A stretch of 64,000 nt of DNA. Origin: Amphibalanus amphitrite. Lineage: Eukaryota > Arthropoda > Thecostraca > Balanomorpha > Balanidae. Positions 16,307-63,602 of this stretch are shown here, piece by piece; the first letter of the stretch is position 1; each line of letters begins with the position of its first letter. A program made the translations under genes and the position numbers. Under the pieces are notes generated by a model. The model was not told the origin of the DNA, ran no database searches, and saw nothing but the letters and a program-made list of their open reading frames with translations. The DNA is taken from the NCBI RefSeq assembly GCF_019059575.1, contig NW_024881694.1, positions 682,001 to 746,000 of the forward strand, in the 5' to 3' direction.

Positions 16307-16782
16307 TTAAAGAGACCCTCCCACCTTCAAAAAAGTTAATGAATTGGCATGAAAGTGATGTCGCTCGGTTCAGAAAGAGCAAAAACGAATATCTACCAAA
16401 TTTCATCGAAAAATATTCACCGGTTTTCAAGATATTAGACTTTTACTTTTGTTTACTTTTTGGAATCTCCGCTGTTCCTAGTGACTTTTTTTGAAAGTGC
16501 GGCATTTGTTGCGCGCTAAGCAGCATATACCACCGCGTGCTACAAAACGTTTTAGTCAAACATTTAAAAATCGTTAGATATCTGCGCTGACGTCACACAT
16601 TCAGAGGGGTATTCCTATGCATTAGCCCCTCTGAATCAAAATGCTGCAATTTTGAAATTCAATATTTCCGATTTAAGGCATTTCTCGATGTTGTAAGTGC
16701 CGAAACCGGTAATTGTGAGCCAGGGACCCCATTTTGGCTATCTCAACTCAAATCTAATGTTAAGGTGGGAGGGTCCCTTTAA
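16307..16782. mobile_element. TTAA-flanked MITE, copy B
   Basis: Same family and orientation as copy A, with both terminal inverted repeats and TTAA flanks. The 5' repeat has one change (AGAGACCC). Confidence 0.9.
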
Positions 16783-18248
16783 GTAAATCTCTGCACGGTT
16801 GTCGGTTATAAAATGATGCAAATCCGCAATGCACTTAGTGTCATATAAGCATAATGGGGAAATATGGAAACTGTTAATTTGGCGTCGGAAATGATCTAAA
16901 ATTATGCCTCAAGCACTTCAAATCGTGACTTCATACATTCTTGGCAAGGTTTAATGCTTCACTTTTGCATTGTTCACCTTGCGTGACGTCATTTATGACG
17001 TCACTAGGACTAGGGTGATAGGAGTGCTTCGTCAATAACTCCCGATCAAAATGAGCTAGCCAGTCGGGACAGCCATCAATGGACTTTTATGCAACATATC
17101 CTCCTTTCAACAGCTTCGTGACCTGTGTTGCCCTAACATGACATTGACCTCAGGTAAACATCCTAAATTGCTTTCACCTAAACAAAAAAGCGTATAAATC
17201 GACGCGTCTGAGAACAGAAAACACGATTGTATCGAAATGACGATAATGCGACCATTTTTGCGAAGTTATTTACCAAAAACCGATCGAATGCCTTGGGACC
17301 CTTGACCTGCCCTAAGAGGTCACTGATATTTTAAAATCGGGTACCAGTCGCTGCGTCACGTAACGAAGCCAACGCTCGTTTTTTTCCGCGAGGCTCTAGC
17401 AGCTAGCTCAATCATAGGAGTTAAACATGGGGTTGGGGGATCGCTCCCTTCTCACTCGCTATTTGGCCGGGATAGTGTTTGCAATTATTGTTAAAATCTA
17501 GCATTTTAAGATTTCAAATGACCCATTTCCCGCCCAAGTCTTTCAATTCAAGGTCATAACACCATGTCACGTCAAGTGACCTTACCTCAAGGAAAGTTCC
17601 TGTGCTCATCATATCTAAATACACCGACTAACCGATCGCTTTAGAACTTTCAGCGATTTCAATGGGCAACACTATATGCATTTGAAACGTTTACTTTGCA
17701 AGTTTGACATTGTTGACAGAAAGGCCGGGTCAATTTTGAGATCGCTCAAGTCAATGGGAGAAAATTGAACTGTGACATAACTATGCTCTGGTGTAAAAAT
17801 TATTGGGTTGTGCGAGACAGCCACAGTGATCTGCGGAGGCGAGACTGTTCCCGTGGGACGATTGCCCTGTCGGGACAGTCCAGCCGTCTCCCAAACGGTC
17901 ACCCGAAGAGGATTATGTGTCCTGGAATGGATCCGACATCAACTACAGGTTGGCTGGTGGGGTGACCTCCAGTCCAGAGAGGGAAGCATGAAGACTAGGG
18001 GCGATGCGGATTGTTTTTTCCTGAGGATAGCGAGGACGGAAGGAATCTAGCACCCTTGACCCTTCCTCATACTGAATGTATCTCAATCGTTTTTTTTCTC
18101 CACATCGTCAATGTGTCATGAATAAAAATATGAAATCTGGGAGGATAAATTAAATATAGAAATTGTGGCCAACAGAACAATATCAGTTGCGTTCAACATA
18201 CTCGTAAGCATGATCACACACCCAGCTTACATATGAGCCATGTAATAA
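16783..18248. other. Intergenic, probably old repeat DNA
   Basis: No gene. It contains a TGACGTCA pair (16984-17003) and AGGTCA-type words near 17140-17590, resembling the interiors of the AGGTCA-rich elements, but no termini were found. Confidence 0.4.
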
Positions 18249-18925
18249 CCAGTATAACGCCTTTTGGGGCGACTAACGGAGCGAGCGAGAGGGTGGGCCT
18301 TGCACGTGCGAAATTGCGAGGGGGTACCTCCAACTGACTTGTGCACGGCACCCTACTAACTGGTCTCTAGCGATGTGCCAAATTTGGGCACAATCGGCCC
18401 AGCCGTTCTCGAGATCTGGAAGCGGCACCCTGCACGTGCGCACGTGCAAAATGGGTCCCAACTGACTTGTGCACGGCACCCTACTAACCGGTCCCTAACC
18501 GTGTACCAAATTTGAGCGCAATCGGTCCAGCCGTTCCCGAGATCTGGAAACGACCCCTGCACGAGCGCACGTGCAGCAGCACCCCAACTCTGGCACATGT
18601 ATATGCAGTGCCTAGTGGGTGCCTACCTACATGCCAACTTTCAGCGCAATCGGCCAAGTAGTTACCGAGATATTGCAACAATTACAAAACGGACACCTCT
18701 TCGTTTTGCACGTGGCACGTGCATAGGGGGTCACCCACATGCATCAGGAATAGTCCAATACTTGGTAGAAGGAATGAAGCTACCCTACAAAAATTACCGC
18801 GTGTAAATCGGTCAAGTGGTTGCTGAGATATAAGCCTCGCAAAAGCGTGACCACGGCCGGCCGCTCATACTCAGAAATTTCCGTTAATCTAAGGAAAGAC
18901 TACGCTCGCTACGCTCGCTCCGTAA
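18249..18925. mobile_element. ACGTGCGCACGTGC repeat family, copy 1
   Basis: About 680 bp, bordered by AACGGAGCGAGCGAG on the left and CGCTCGCTCCGTAATTA on the right (inverted). Inside are two to three tandem units of about 125 bp, each with CAGATCTCGAGAACGGCTGG-like, AAATTTGGCAC and GTGCCGTGCAC words. The reverse complement of this element is at 36047-36730. Confidence 0.85.
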
Positions 18926-21900
18926 TTATTTTTGATAGACATGCTTAAGTTATGAAATCATCTGAAATGTTTGTAAAGTTCCACGATACGGATCTAATAT
19001 CCTGCTATGCATCATGACAATTTCTGGTCAGGTCATGTCTTCGAACAATAGGCCAAATTTTTCAAATGACCTTTAAAGATCAACTTTTGATTCATTCGAA
19101 GCGTTTTGATAAGAGGAACACGAGGCTGGTAAAATTAATTTCAAGCAAGTTTTAAGCTAAAAACTTTTAAGTGTTTGTGGAAAAGCAATTGGTTTTCTCA
19201 TAATACCGATGGTGGCAGTTGCTGTTATTTACGTGCTAAGCCGTTCACCTTAATTAAATCTGACAATATTATTCAGACAGCGGTAAACGAGATGATTGTT
19301 GTATTAGGTTAGGCTCGGTCGATTTCAGAGTGGGAAGGATGACAGGAATTAGGGGGAGACAGGGGGCCCGGGCGGGAGTCCTGGACCTCATGCTCCGCTG
19401 GGGCCGAGCCCATCACGTGGGTTGGATTGCCCTGACACATGGATAGCCCTGGGCGGTGTTTCACGGCCCCGCGTTGCAGCACGCTGCGCTGCGCTGCTGC
19501 ATTGTTGCGGCGGTTGATATGAATTCGGCTCCACGCTAGCGTTGCGAGCTTCCGAGTCTGTTGATGTTTCCATGGAAATTGGAAACCCAATGCACCGGTG
19601 CGCGCAACGCACCCTGTCCAAGCAAAATTTTACCACCGATGACCTCTGGTGCCATGACCTCTGGCTCTAACCCGATCTAAAATGGGCAGAAGTATTCTTC
19701 TTCTTCTTTTTGCTATTTTTGACGCTACTTCGAATGCCACTTAAATGTCCAAAGCTGAGGTATAAGATTGATGCTCAATCCCCATTTCCCCTCCAACAGG
19801 GCGTGAAAGTCTAAGGCATTCCTGTGGGGCACGGGCTAACAATGAGTATCTCATAATCATTGTGACCAGGCCATGAACATCTACTGCCATTCTTTAACAC
19901 CGGTTTCGCTGCGCTGAGCGGTGGCCGTCCCGTTTGTTGGATTCTACAGCTGGCTGGCGGAAAGCGTTACCGGCCGCCCGTCCACCGCCCGCGGGCCGGA
20001 CCGAGCGGTCCCGCTGACCCTACCTGACCTGATGCCGGCGCGATACGGGACAGGCATACGGAGGTTCGGCTCAGCGGAGGCAGCGCCCACTGGTGCCGGG
20101 GACTTTTTTAATAGACCTACTGTACCTATAGGCTATACTGAAACCCATGACAGGCTTGTGCAATTGTGCACATCTACCCAACATCTACCTACCGGCTACC
20201 TTTATCACACAAATAACATAGCGCAACCATGAAGGTTTATGAAAGTGGGGAAATAATCTTTTCGTCGTGATAAATCTATCCGTCCCAACTCCCACTCAAT
20301 AGAGCCCTTCGACGGCCAAGTTTGAAACAGGGGAGCAATGTTTGACCATACCTGAAATTTTAGCACCAACAAGATAACAACATACAAGTTCTCTGAAAGA
20401 CAGTGAATGACAACCACGAATCACCATCGTTGGTTGCCACAGCGCTGAACGCTTGCATTTGTGCCGTTGTTCTACGTTAGAGCCGGCCTGCGCTGCCTGC
20501 CCAACATCTGGAGATGTCTGCTCGACTGACGGCTGACTGTCACATCGACTGACAGGTGGCTGTCACATCGGGTGACAGGTGGCTGTCGGTGCGCTGCCAC
20601 GCTGAGGACGGAACAATCACTGCCGTCACCGACAGAGCCCAGTCTTTTTTGCAGTGATGATGCAGGAAAATCACTCGCGGATAAAGTGCTAACGGCTAAT
20701 AATGAAAAATTACCGCCCGCAAGACTCACTCGTAAGTCTTCTTTAACACGGCACAACCCAAAGCGCTAGTTTGGGTTAGGAGAACTTTGAGTCCAATCCG
20801 TTTATACATGTGTAAATGACTCTGCATGAAAAACTAAATTGTCGCTTACGAGTACATAGTTAGTTAGTGCGCCCGTGTCAGTCCATTTTGTTGGCATCCT
20901 GACCAGCCGTCATCACCGCGTCCCTCCCCTCCCGGCTCTAACAATGCCACGCTCCGGACCCAATTCAGCCGCGCCGCGCCGCCGCTCGCCCATTGAGTGG
21001 CGCTGCGCCATCGATTGTCGCCGCTGCGCCATCGATTGTCGCGCGTGTCGGGATCGATGGCAGCCATCTTGGCCGCGTCCAAGTGGCCGGCTGTTGAGTG
21101 CCGCGCCAATCTGGCGGGCGGGTAACCGCGGCGTGCGCGCCTCTCCGGCGACAGTCGCGCCGCGTCGCTGACGACAAATGGCACACGTCGGCGCCGACGT
21201 GACAAGTGCGCCGCAACCGCCGCCGACGGCGACAGCGCGCCGCGCCGACAGCTGCGGGGACAGTCAATCGGCGGAGACAGCGGCGGGGCGAACGAGTCAG
21301 CAGATTAGGTGCTTACCTGTTACACGTCGAGCCATAGAGGGGAGAGATGGCTGGGTAATACAATAAGACGTGGATGACAAAAGACGAAACAGCAGGCAAT
21401 ACCAGCTCGTGTGGTTTATACTGGTATATTCTGAATGGGTAAATAAAGGGATGAAGAATAAAATATATCAGACACATTGTGGTCTTCAATTAAAACCCAA
21501 AACATTTTAATTTCAGCTCAATAATTTCAGACCCTTCACCAACAAACAGAATCGAAAATAAACTACATACCATTCATGTAACACATACCTGCAAGGGAGG
21601 ATCCTTTTTGAATAAGAAAACTGTGACTTAATAATGTGCTTCAAAGTAAAACGGACGGACACAGACGTATGTATGATACCCCCCTCCGAACCCCGCTGGC
21701 GCCGCCCCTGTGATCATTGCACACCATCAGCGCTCGTGCAGTCGGTGATTGGATCGGAGGCCCCACCCACCCACCTGGCGGCCCCCCCCCCCGTCAGCTG
21801 CAGGGGGGGGGGGCGGATCACGCATTCCCTGCGAGGTGTGATTCCACCCGGACGCCGCCACCTGGCCCAGCCACTAACCGTTCGCACGCGCTCAGAGGAG

Positions 21901-23243
21901 AGATTCAAATCGAGAGGGGGCGTCCGACACGGAGCAATACCTACGCGGTGACGTAGCTAACACCTATTTCAAAGTGACTTGAAACAGCTCGTTCCAATGT
22001 GCGACTTTCATAGAAATAACGCATAAATGGATTAAAATGTGATTAACTATTGGCTTTATTTAATTATCTATATAAAAGAAAATAAAAATAGCTCGGCTTT
22101 ATCGGACAGTTTCGTGGTCACCACTTCAGCGAATTGCATTGTCACATTTCCACAAGAAAAAATTTCAAAATGTATAAAATAAGAATAAAAAAGAGGACAG
22201 CTTAACAGCGCTTTGAACTTATTATACCTATCGGTACTCGGTAGACAGACATTCGCCGTGGCGTTGTCGCGTTGCATACCTACTATTCCGACTGCGTTCG
22301 CACTTCCAGTTAATCATTCACAGTACACAATTCAGGTTGACTGAGAAACCGATTGACATCAGGTCAGCTATTTTCCTGGACATAAACGTCGATCAGCATT
22401 GGACATTGGTCGTGTTTGTTCACGATCGGTCTCCCCCCCCCCCCCGCGCCGTGTGGGGCGGTCGGATCTCACGCTAATGATGCTAACAGCTACACGCGTC
22501 AATGCCTATCAGACGTCTCTATCGTCATTCAGAGTCGCACCGAACCCGTTCTTGCCGGCCTGACAGAGCCGGTGTACCGGCCGGGACCCCGGTCAGCCTT
22601 CCGATGCTCCCCGATACGGCTGCCACAGCGACAAAAGCCGAGCGACAAAAGGTCGGTAATATCCGATCAGTCGCGGCTCGCTGCGCACCGGCCTCCATTT
22701 TGTTTTAGGCTGTTCACGGTTTTGTGGTCTACTGGTAATTGAATCGAGGGGCTCTCTCGAGCATTTGGAACACGAGTTGCGCATGGCTGAGGGGTGAGCA
22801 ATGAGGACGACGCGTCGACAGGACACGATTCATAGTAGTCGATTGTGTGTGTATTTGTGAATTGTGTGCATGTGTGTGTATTTCACCGGCGATCAATGCT
22901 ACGAGTGCGTACCTAACTACAGCTGACGCTTGAACTTCTTTTGTATTTTGGTGCTATGAAATGTTGCTATCGTGACCTAGTTATTGGTATTTATTATTAA
23001 CCGTGGTTGCACTGTCGTGACTTTTGCAGGTCGCTACCCGCTGCATCGCAGAGCGACGCCCGTCAGCGGCACACGCCGTCAGAACGATTACCTGGGACGG
23101 TACAAGTTTAATAAATCCTGTGTTACAGTTACCACCCGATTGTGAGAACTAAACCGCAGCACGGCGGGGTGTGCGATTGCCAGAGAAGCAGTGCGTCTAT
23201 AAATTATTGCTAATTTTACGCTATCATTGCGTTATTACTGCGA
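18926..23243. other. Intergenic, GC-rich unique region
   Basis: No gene supported. It contains a TGACAG/CTGTCA cluster (20517-20590) and a perfect 21-bp tandem duplication (21001-21042) beside a GCCATCTTG (YY1/Pho-like) word at 21065. Confidence 0.4.
21001..21042. repeat. 21-bp perfect tandem duplication
   Basis: CGCTGCGCCATCGATTGTCG plus C occurs twice back to back, with a looser ATCGAT copy just after. Confidence 0.9.
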
Positions 23244-24433
23244 TTAACCCGCGCGGGGCTGGGGTCTCCAGCCGAACGCGCGGGGCTGGGGGGGGGGGGT
23301 AAATTTTACCCCCCCCCCCCTGTTATCTCCCGAACTAATGGTCCGATTTGGAAAATACAAACGCCAATCGAAAGCTCTCATCACGAACTACTAAAAACAT
23401 GTACTTAATTTAAAGTTTGAGGTCAAGGTCAAGGTCAGGTCAAGGGTACAAATTGCAAGTTTCTACAGTATGGGCCTTGCACCGTAGTTGCCGAAGAATG
23501 GAGTCATGGACTGAGACTGATCGCCCAAAACGTGTTCTTAGGCTACCAAGACAATATTCGCTGCATACAATATCATTCAGAGGTCAAGGTCAAGGTCAGG
23601 TCAGGTCAGGTCAGGTCACCAAAAAACAAAATATAGAAAAGGGCATGTGCGACACATGTTTTATGGGTCATTTTACTCATAGAATTCAATAGGCACACTC
23701 AATAAGTGATATGGACCACCTCTGGATGAATTTCAGGTCGAGGTCAGGTCAAGGTCAGGTCAAGTGAGGTCAAATTTTGAAGTTGGTTGTTAAGGCCTAA
23801 AAAGGTGTCTATCTGATGCAGTTTTTCACGGCGAATCGAATGGTGCTATTTTTGTTTCCGTACGAGGTCTAGAACTTCCAAAAAAGTCATTTTTCAAGAA
23901 ATTTGTGTGTCGTGACGTCATAAAATTTTGAATAACTCCCACATTTTTGAACCGATTCTTCTAAAATTTGGTATGTAGGTGCACATAGACCACTTCTCTG
24001 ACATATATTCCGGTTTTTTCGATAGACTCAAAAGTTTGGATTTTATAATGATTTTCCCAAAAAAGTCAGTTTTTTTGAAAAAAAAATTTAGGCCAAAATC
24101 CAAAATTTTCAAAAAACCGAGATAGCCATTTGATAGACAAAGTAAAATTACGTATAACCTTTTTTGTTACGTCTTGATTCCTTTAAAAATGAAGATGTTA
24201 GCGGCGTTTGAACTTTTGCCGTTTTTGAGGCGAAAATGGCGAACATGACGTCACTAAAACGTCAATTTCTCAAAAATTTTCCGACGGATTTCGCTCAAAT
24301 TTTCAGGGAACATGTCAAATTGATGTAAGAAAAGGTACTGAAAGTTTGGCGGCGCTGCGCGCCGCCGTTTTTGAGATATCGCAAAAATTCGCGAGGAGGG
24401 GTAAAATTTACCCCCCAGCCCCGCGCGGGTTAA
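23244..24433. mobile_element. AGGTCA-rich TIR element (TTAACCCGCGCGGGGCTGGGG ends)
   Basis: TTAACCCGCGCGGGGCTGGG at the left is mirrored by its complement at the right, each next to a GTAAATTTTACCCCC-type inner palindrome. At least 16 AGGTCA hexamers sit in three clusters (23420-23445, 23580-23620, 23734-23775). No coding frame. Confidence 0.75.
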
Positions 24434-25005
24434 CCCCCGGGGGGGATTGATGCACCCCCCCCTAAGGTTTTTCGCAAATAACGTAAGAACGGCGGCGCGT
24501 AGCGACGCCAAATTTGGCATACCCTCTGGGTCAACATTTTCGCACCTTTCCTGAAAATTTGAAGGCCCAGTCTTTTCAGGTCAGGTCACCAGGTCACAAA
24601 ATCCGGTACAAGGTCAGGGGAAAATTGGACTAGCTTAGCGGCAACTGAATTCCAGAAATCATTCAAATTGGTAACAAAATATATCATTCGATGCGCACGG
24701 ACGTCCTGAGTTCACTGGTGCTTTTAATTTTGCTCTATCTTTACTAGGTAAAAAGTTATAAGTGAAAAACTGACATTTTAGCAAAATTGTTGCACTCATA
24801 CCCCCAAAACCCCCCTAAATATTGACTTAGAGTCACCAAACTTTCACAGGGGTGAGATCTTCTATGGACCCACCTACCCTGTAAATTTGGCGTTTCTAAG
24901 TGCCATAGGAGCCAATCGCGAGGGGGGGGGTTCGTACCAACCCTCCCCCTCGCCGTCCGTGTTATGGTCGACTTATGGAAAAGGCCCTCGCCTGGCGAGG
25001 GTTAA
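24430..25005. mobile_element. Abutting related element or its remnant
   Basis: It starts with TTAACCCCCGGGGGGG and a GGTTTTTCGC block shared with the 44115 element, and ends in CTCGCCTGGCGAGGGTTAA. It has AGGTCA repeats near 24578-24616. The two ends do not match each other well, so nesting or truncation is likely. Confidence 0.5.
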
Positions 25006-25675
25006 GTTATATTGCAATTATGATACAAATAGGTTACTTAATTATTTGTGGAAGAAAAGCAGGTAACTGCTATGGAATCAGTCGGCTGGCGGATTTGTAC
25101 AATTGTAGTTCGTAGGCATTCCATTTTCTTCCTTGGTTTTCTTCGCATAAATTATTTTGCCTGCCATCTCTTTTATCTTTGCTCTAAGCCGTGCACTTGT
25201 TTCATTTTTAAAACTGGGTGCCTGGCTATTATTATAACACCATTTAATTGTAATAAAGCCGAGGTCATTTGCTCCTCCTCAGCGTCGTGTTTTATGTTAT
25301 GTCACCCTTTACATGACATGCAAGTGAGACGTACTTCATAGCGCACACAACTACATCGACGCCTGGACAAAAAGACGCTTATGAAAATCACATCGGCCCG
25401 ACAGCAGTACCTAACATGTAGCTTTGGGCCGTGTCCGAGGCAACTCGCTCCAGCTCGAGCTCTCACCGTTGTGCCTGTATGTTGGGACGAAGACACCATT
25501 GCGAATGCATGACAACGGCAAGACTCCAAGGCATTCCCGAGGTTATGTAGGCTGGACATTGATTTTTTGCCTCAAAGAAGAGTGCACTTGCACTGCGCAC
25601 AAGCCTCATTCGGAGTAACCACTTCGATATGCGCGTGCATCTCTTAGGCAAACTCAGAAGTAAATATTGTTTTTC
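25006..25675. other. Intergenic, no gene recognised
   Basis: AT-rich unique DNA with short frames only. Confidence 0.4.
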
Positions 25676-26162
25676 TTAAAGGGACCCTCCCACCTTCAAG
25701 AAAGTTTATGAATTGGCATGAAAGTGATGTCGCTCGGTTCAGAAAGAGCGAAAACGAATATCTACCACATTTCACCGAAAAATATTCACCGGTTTTCAAG
25801 ATATTAGACTTTTACTTTTGTTTACTTTTTTTGGGACCTCCGCTGTTTCTAGCGACTTTATTTTAGAAGTGCGGCGTTTGCGGCAGATGTTGCGCGCAAA
25901 TAGCATATACCACCGCGTGCTACAAAACGTTTTAGTCAAACATTTAAAAATCGTTAGATATTTGCGCTGACGTCACACATTCAGAGGGGTATACCTAAGC
26001 ATTAGCCCCTCTGAATCAAAATGCTGCAATTTTGAAATTCAATATTTCCGATTTAAGGCATTTCTCGATGTTGCGAGTGCCGAAACCGGTAATTGTGAGC
26101 CAGGGACCCCATTTTGGCTATCTCAACTCAAATCTAATGTTAAGGTGGGAGGGTCCCTTTAA
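25676..26162. mobile_element. TTAA-flanked MITE, copy C
   Basis: Same family and orientation as copies A and B. Both TIRs and both TTAA flanks are intact. Confidence 0.92.
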
Positions 26163-26249
26163 GAATTAACCCCATATCAGTGCTTCATGTTTTTATATCA
26201 CAACGACCAACCTAGTTCGCCGGAGCTGAGGCCAAAACATTCCCGGAAT

Positions 26250-26760
26250 GTCATTGATAATCTCGCGCCCGAGTTCGGTGTCGCCCCGCCCGCGAGTCAG
26301 CTCCCCAGAACCGGTTACCTCTCCGAGTGTGACCAGGGCACCGACCGGTCACCCATTCTGACTCTGACCACCGAACAGCGGACCCAGTCACCCAGACCAT
26401 TAACAATTTACGACAGTTTTTACGGCGCGACCTCGCCTGTCCAGCCGGCACTGAATTTCCGTCAATTAGATGCCACATGTAACACATATGAATTTACGGC
26501 CCTACAAATGTAGATAATTATCGCAGCGTGATAAAAAGCCATCGGGCCGAGTGGTGGCTAATGCGTTTAATTCCGAAATGCATCGGCCACCGGACGGGCC
26601 GGAAGGACGCCCCTCGCTCGCCGATGGGGCACTCCGGTCGCTCCCGTCCAGCCCCGGGGCAACCGCATATGTAAATGTCGCCATAAAATGGGACCACGCC
26701 AGCGGCCGTGCACGCGAAAAGGTGGCGGCCTCCGCGCCCAACCGTTATAAAGCCCCGGTT
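26250..26760. promoter_or_regulatory. Candidate cis-regulatory module
   Basis: Unique DNA with a cluster of homeodomain words, including posterior-Hox/Caudal-like TTTACGAC, TTTTTACGG, GATAAAAAGCC and CCATAAAATGG, and CAATTAGA, CTAATGCGTTTAATT and GATAATTATC. No coding frame. This is inference from motifs only. Confidence 0.25.
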
Positions 26761-27050
26761 GATTTAGGTAGGTTGAAGAATGATTACACGCTTGTCATTC
26801 AAAAAAGTTAAAACGAACTGTATGATAAGAAATGTAGAGACAGGCAGTGATAGACAAAGGTACAACAAATCGTTTTCAATTATCCACCATCGTAAGTCGC
26901 AATGAAAGATAACAGCCCACAGCATGTCGTATTCCATTATCCATATCCGACTTGTCGATCATTTCATACAATGACTCACCTGATTGTGTTACGTAATCGC
27001 ATTGAAGCAGCGCCAGTTTTAAGGAATGAAGCCGTTTATAACGGCCCACA

Positions 27051-27207
27051 GGTGGAGAATTGTGACCAGCTGGGGGTGCTCGGGCGCAGCAAATCCGCCG
27101 CCGCCTAGCGGTGACCTTGACCCGCGCCGCCCGGCCGCGGCTCCAAAGCCAAGCCGGCGTGGAATTGGGAGAGCTCGAGCACCCCCAGTCCAGCACAATT
27201 CTCCACC
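27051..27207. repeat. Imperfect ~35-bp inverted repeat with GC-rich spacer
   Basis: GGTGGAGAATTGTG...TGGGGGTGCTCG at 27051-27082 faces CGAGCACCCCCAG...CACAATTCTCCACC at 27174-27207. It could form a long hairpin, or be the ends of a small MITE. Confidence 0.8.
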
Positions 27208-28893
27208 CGCGTGACGGCACCAAACGCCATCATGACTTGGAATCATTAAATATAAATCGTCCTGAAAAATGGGGCGAGTCAGATAGGCATGGCCAAACAT
27301 ATAATTCAGGAACTGATCGACTATGCATGAAGAGCATTGATAAAGCCATACCATTAGAGGCAATCGCATGACTGTTGTATAGGTATTTTGCTTACCCGCC
27401 GCTGAGAGAAGAGCTTTTACGCTACGGATAACATGCAAGCGAAAAGTGACGAAAACCGTCTGCATCTACTCACCTACAAGAGAGCAATCGCCGCGCTCAG
27501 CCAGCCGTGGTACGGTACGGGAGGCAGTTGCTACTGTACACGAACCCCAAGTCTAACCGTCTGTCCTGTCCAGTAACAACCGATGACATTGATATCGACT
27601 GCCGGTCCCTGTACAAGAGCAGCTGAGGTTTTCTGTGCGTGCCCTCTAACAGCTTATCATTGTTCACTGTGAGGGTGTTGGGATAATTTACTCAGGGTCG
27701 CTGTACAGTAGCCACTGCGGGTCCCCGTACATACCTATATCGGTGTAGCAACGATGGTGGCCAGTCATCTGGCCGCTACCCGCGCGGTCCACACTGCCGC
27801 AAACGTTTAAAGCCAAACCGCTGAGGAAAGGTAAGCATTGAAATAATTCCAGCAGAATTGTCATATTTTCCACGGTCTCTAGATTATAACACAAGTCTCA
27901 AAAGTAAATAAAATAGTCTTATGGGTTCAAAATATAGGTACCGGAAATCCGTCAAGGTGCGTGTCGCGAGCCGAATCTCGTAAAAAAAACTGAATCAAAT
28001 GATACAAGTAACAATGTATTCGTGTCAGCGTAGCACAAAATGTCCGCTCACTTTCGTATCGATCCGCAACAGTACATACAAACTTTGCGCCAAACGGCCG
28101 CCATTTTTCCCGCCTTCTAATGGTCGCGGCGAGCGGGCTATCATCAACAAACAACAGGCTTCAGACTCCATCAAAACATGGCACCACTGTTGTACCGCAG
28201 TTTGTAGAAAACGTGTCTCGGATTCGAAGGCTCCGACTAACTATGAACGTGTCAAGTCCGTCGCTAAAACCCAATGAGTGGGAGGGATACTCGCCCTGCG
28301 AGGTGCGTATCGAACAATATGGCGGCAGAGGTAGGAACGGGCTCCGCCGCGATACTGGCGCCACCTATACTGAGTCGACGAGGGCGCCACCTATAGCATC
28401 CCACCTGACGTGAAACTTAACGTGCATCGTTCCGATCACAATCACTCTCGCGCCGTGTACGATTGCTTGACGAAGACTCTCAGCCAGTGACTTGGCCCGG
28501 CTAGGCAGGGCCGTTCCTACTGATATGTGCAGTCTCATCACCCAGCCCACATCCATAAGAGACACCGCCGTAACAATCACCAGCTTCTGTAGCAAACACC
28601 AGCCTTTCTGACTCAGCCCTCACCACAGCACCTTCGCACATGCATCAGACATCAACTGTTTGAACGAAACCTGGACCTGACCTGGCAGCACACCATAAAT
28701 CGCCAGACTACAGCTAGCCTTCCAGCCCGACCTGACATGACCTGATTGCAGCGCCACACCAGTACCCGAGCAGCAAGGCACACGCGTTCTCAGCCACCAG
28801 CCAGCCATACCGTCACGGTCGGCCGGACCAGAAGGCCGCGACGGCAGTGATCGAGAGAGCAGCTGACGCCTCAACCGGTCGGTGGGAGAAGCT
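27208..28893. other. USP24 downstream flank
   Basis: The first part left of 28894 must hold the USP24 3' UTR. I found no clear AATAAA on the minus strand, so its end is undefined. Confidence 0.4.
28357..28395 (-). promoter_or_regulatory. Tandem CTCF-like motifs
   Basis: TATAGGTGGCGCC occurs twice on the minus strand (28369-28357 and 28395-28383), 26 bp apart in direct orientation. AGGTGGCGC is the CTCF core in flies and close to the vertebrate core. It lies about 500 bp past the USP24 stop. Confidence 0.4.
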
Positions 28894-63602
<34,709 letters not shown>

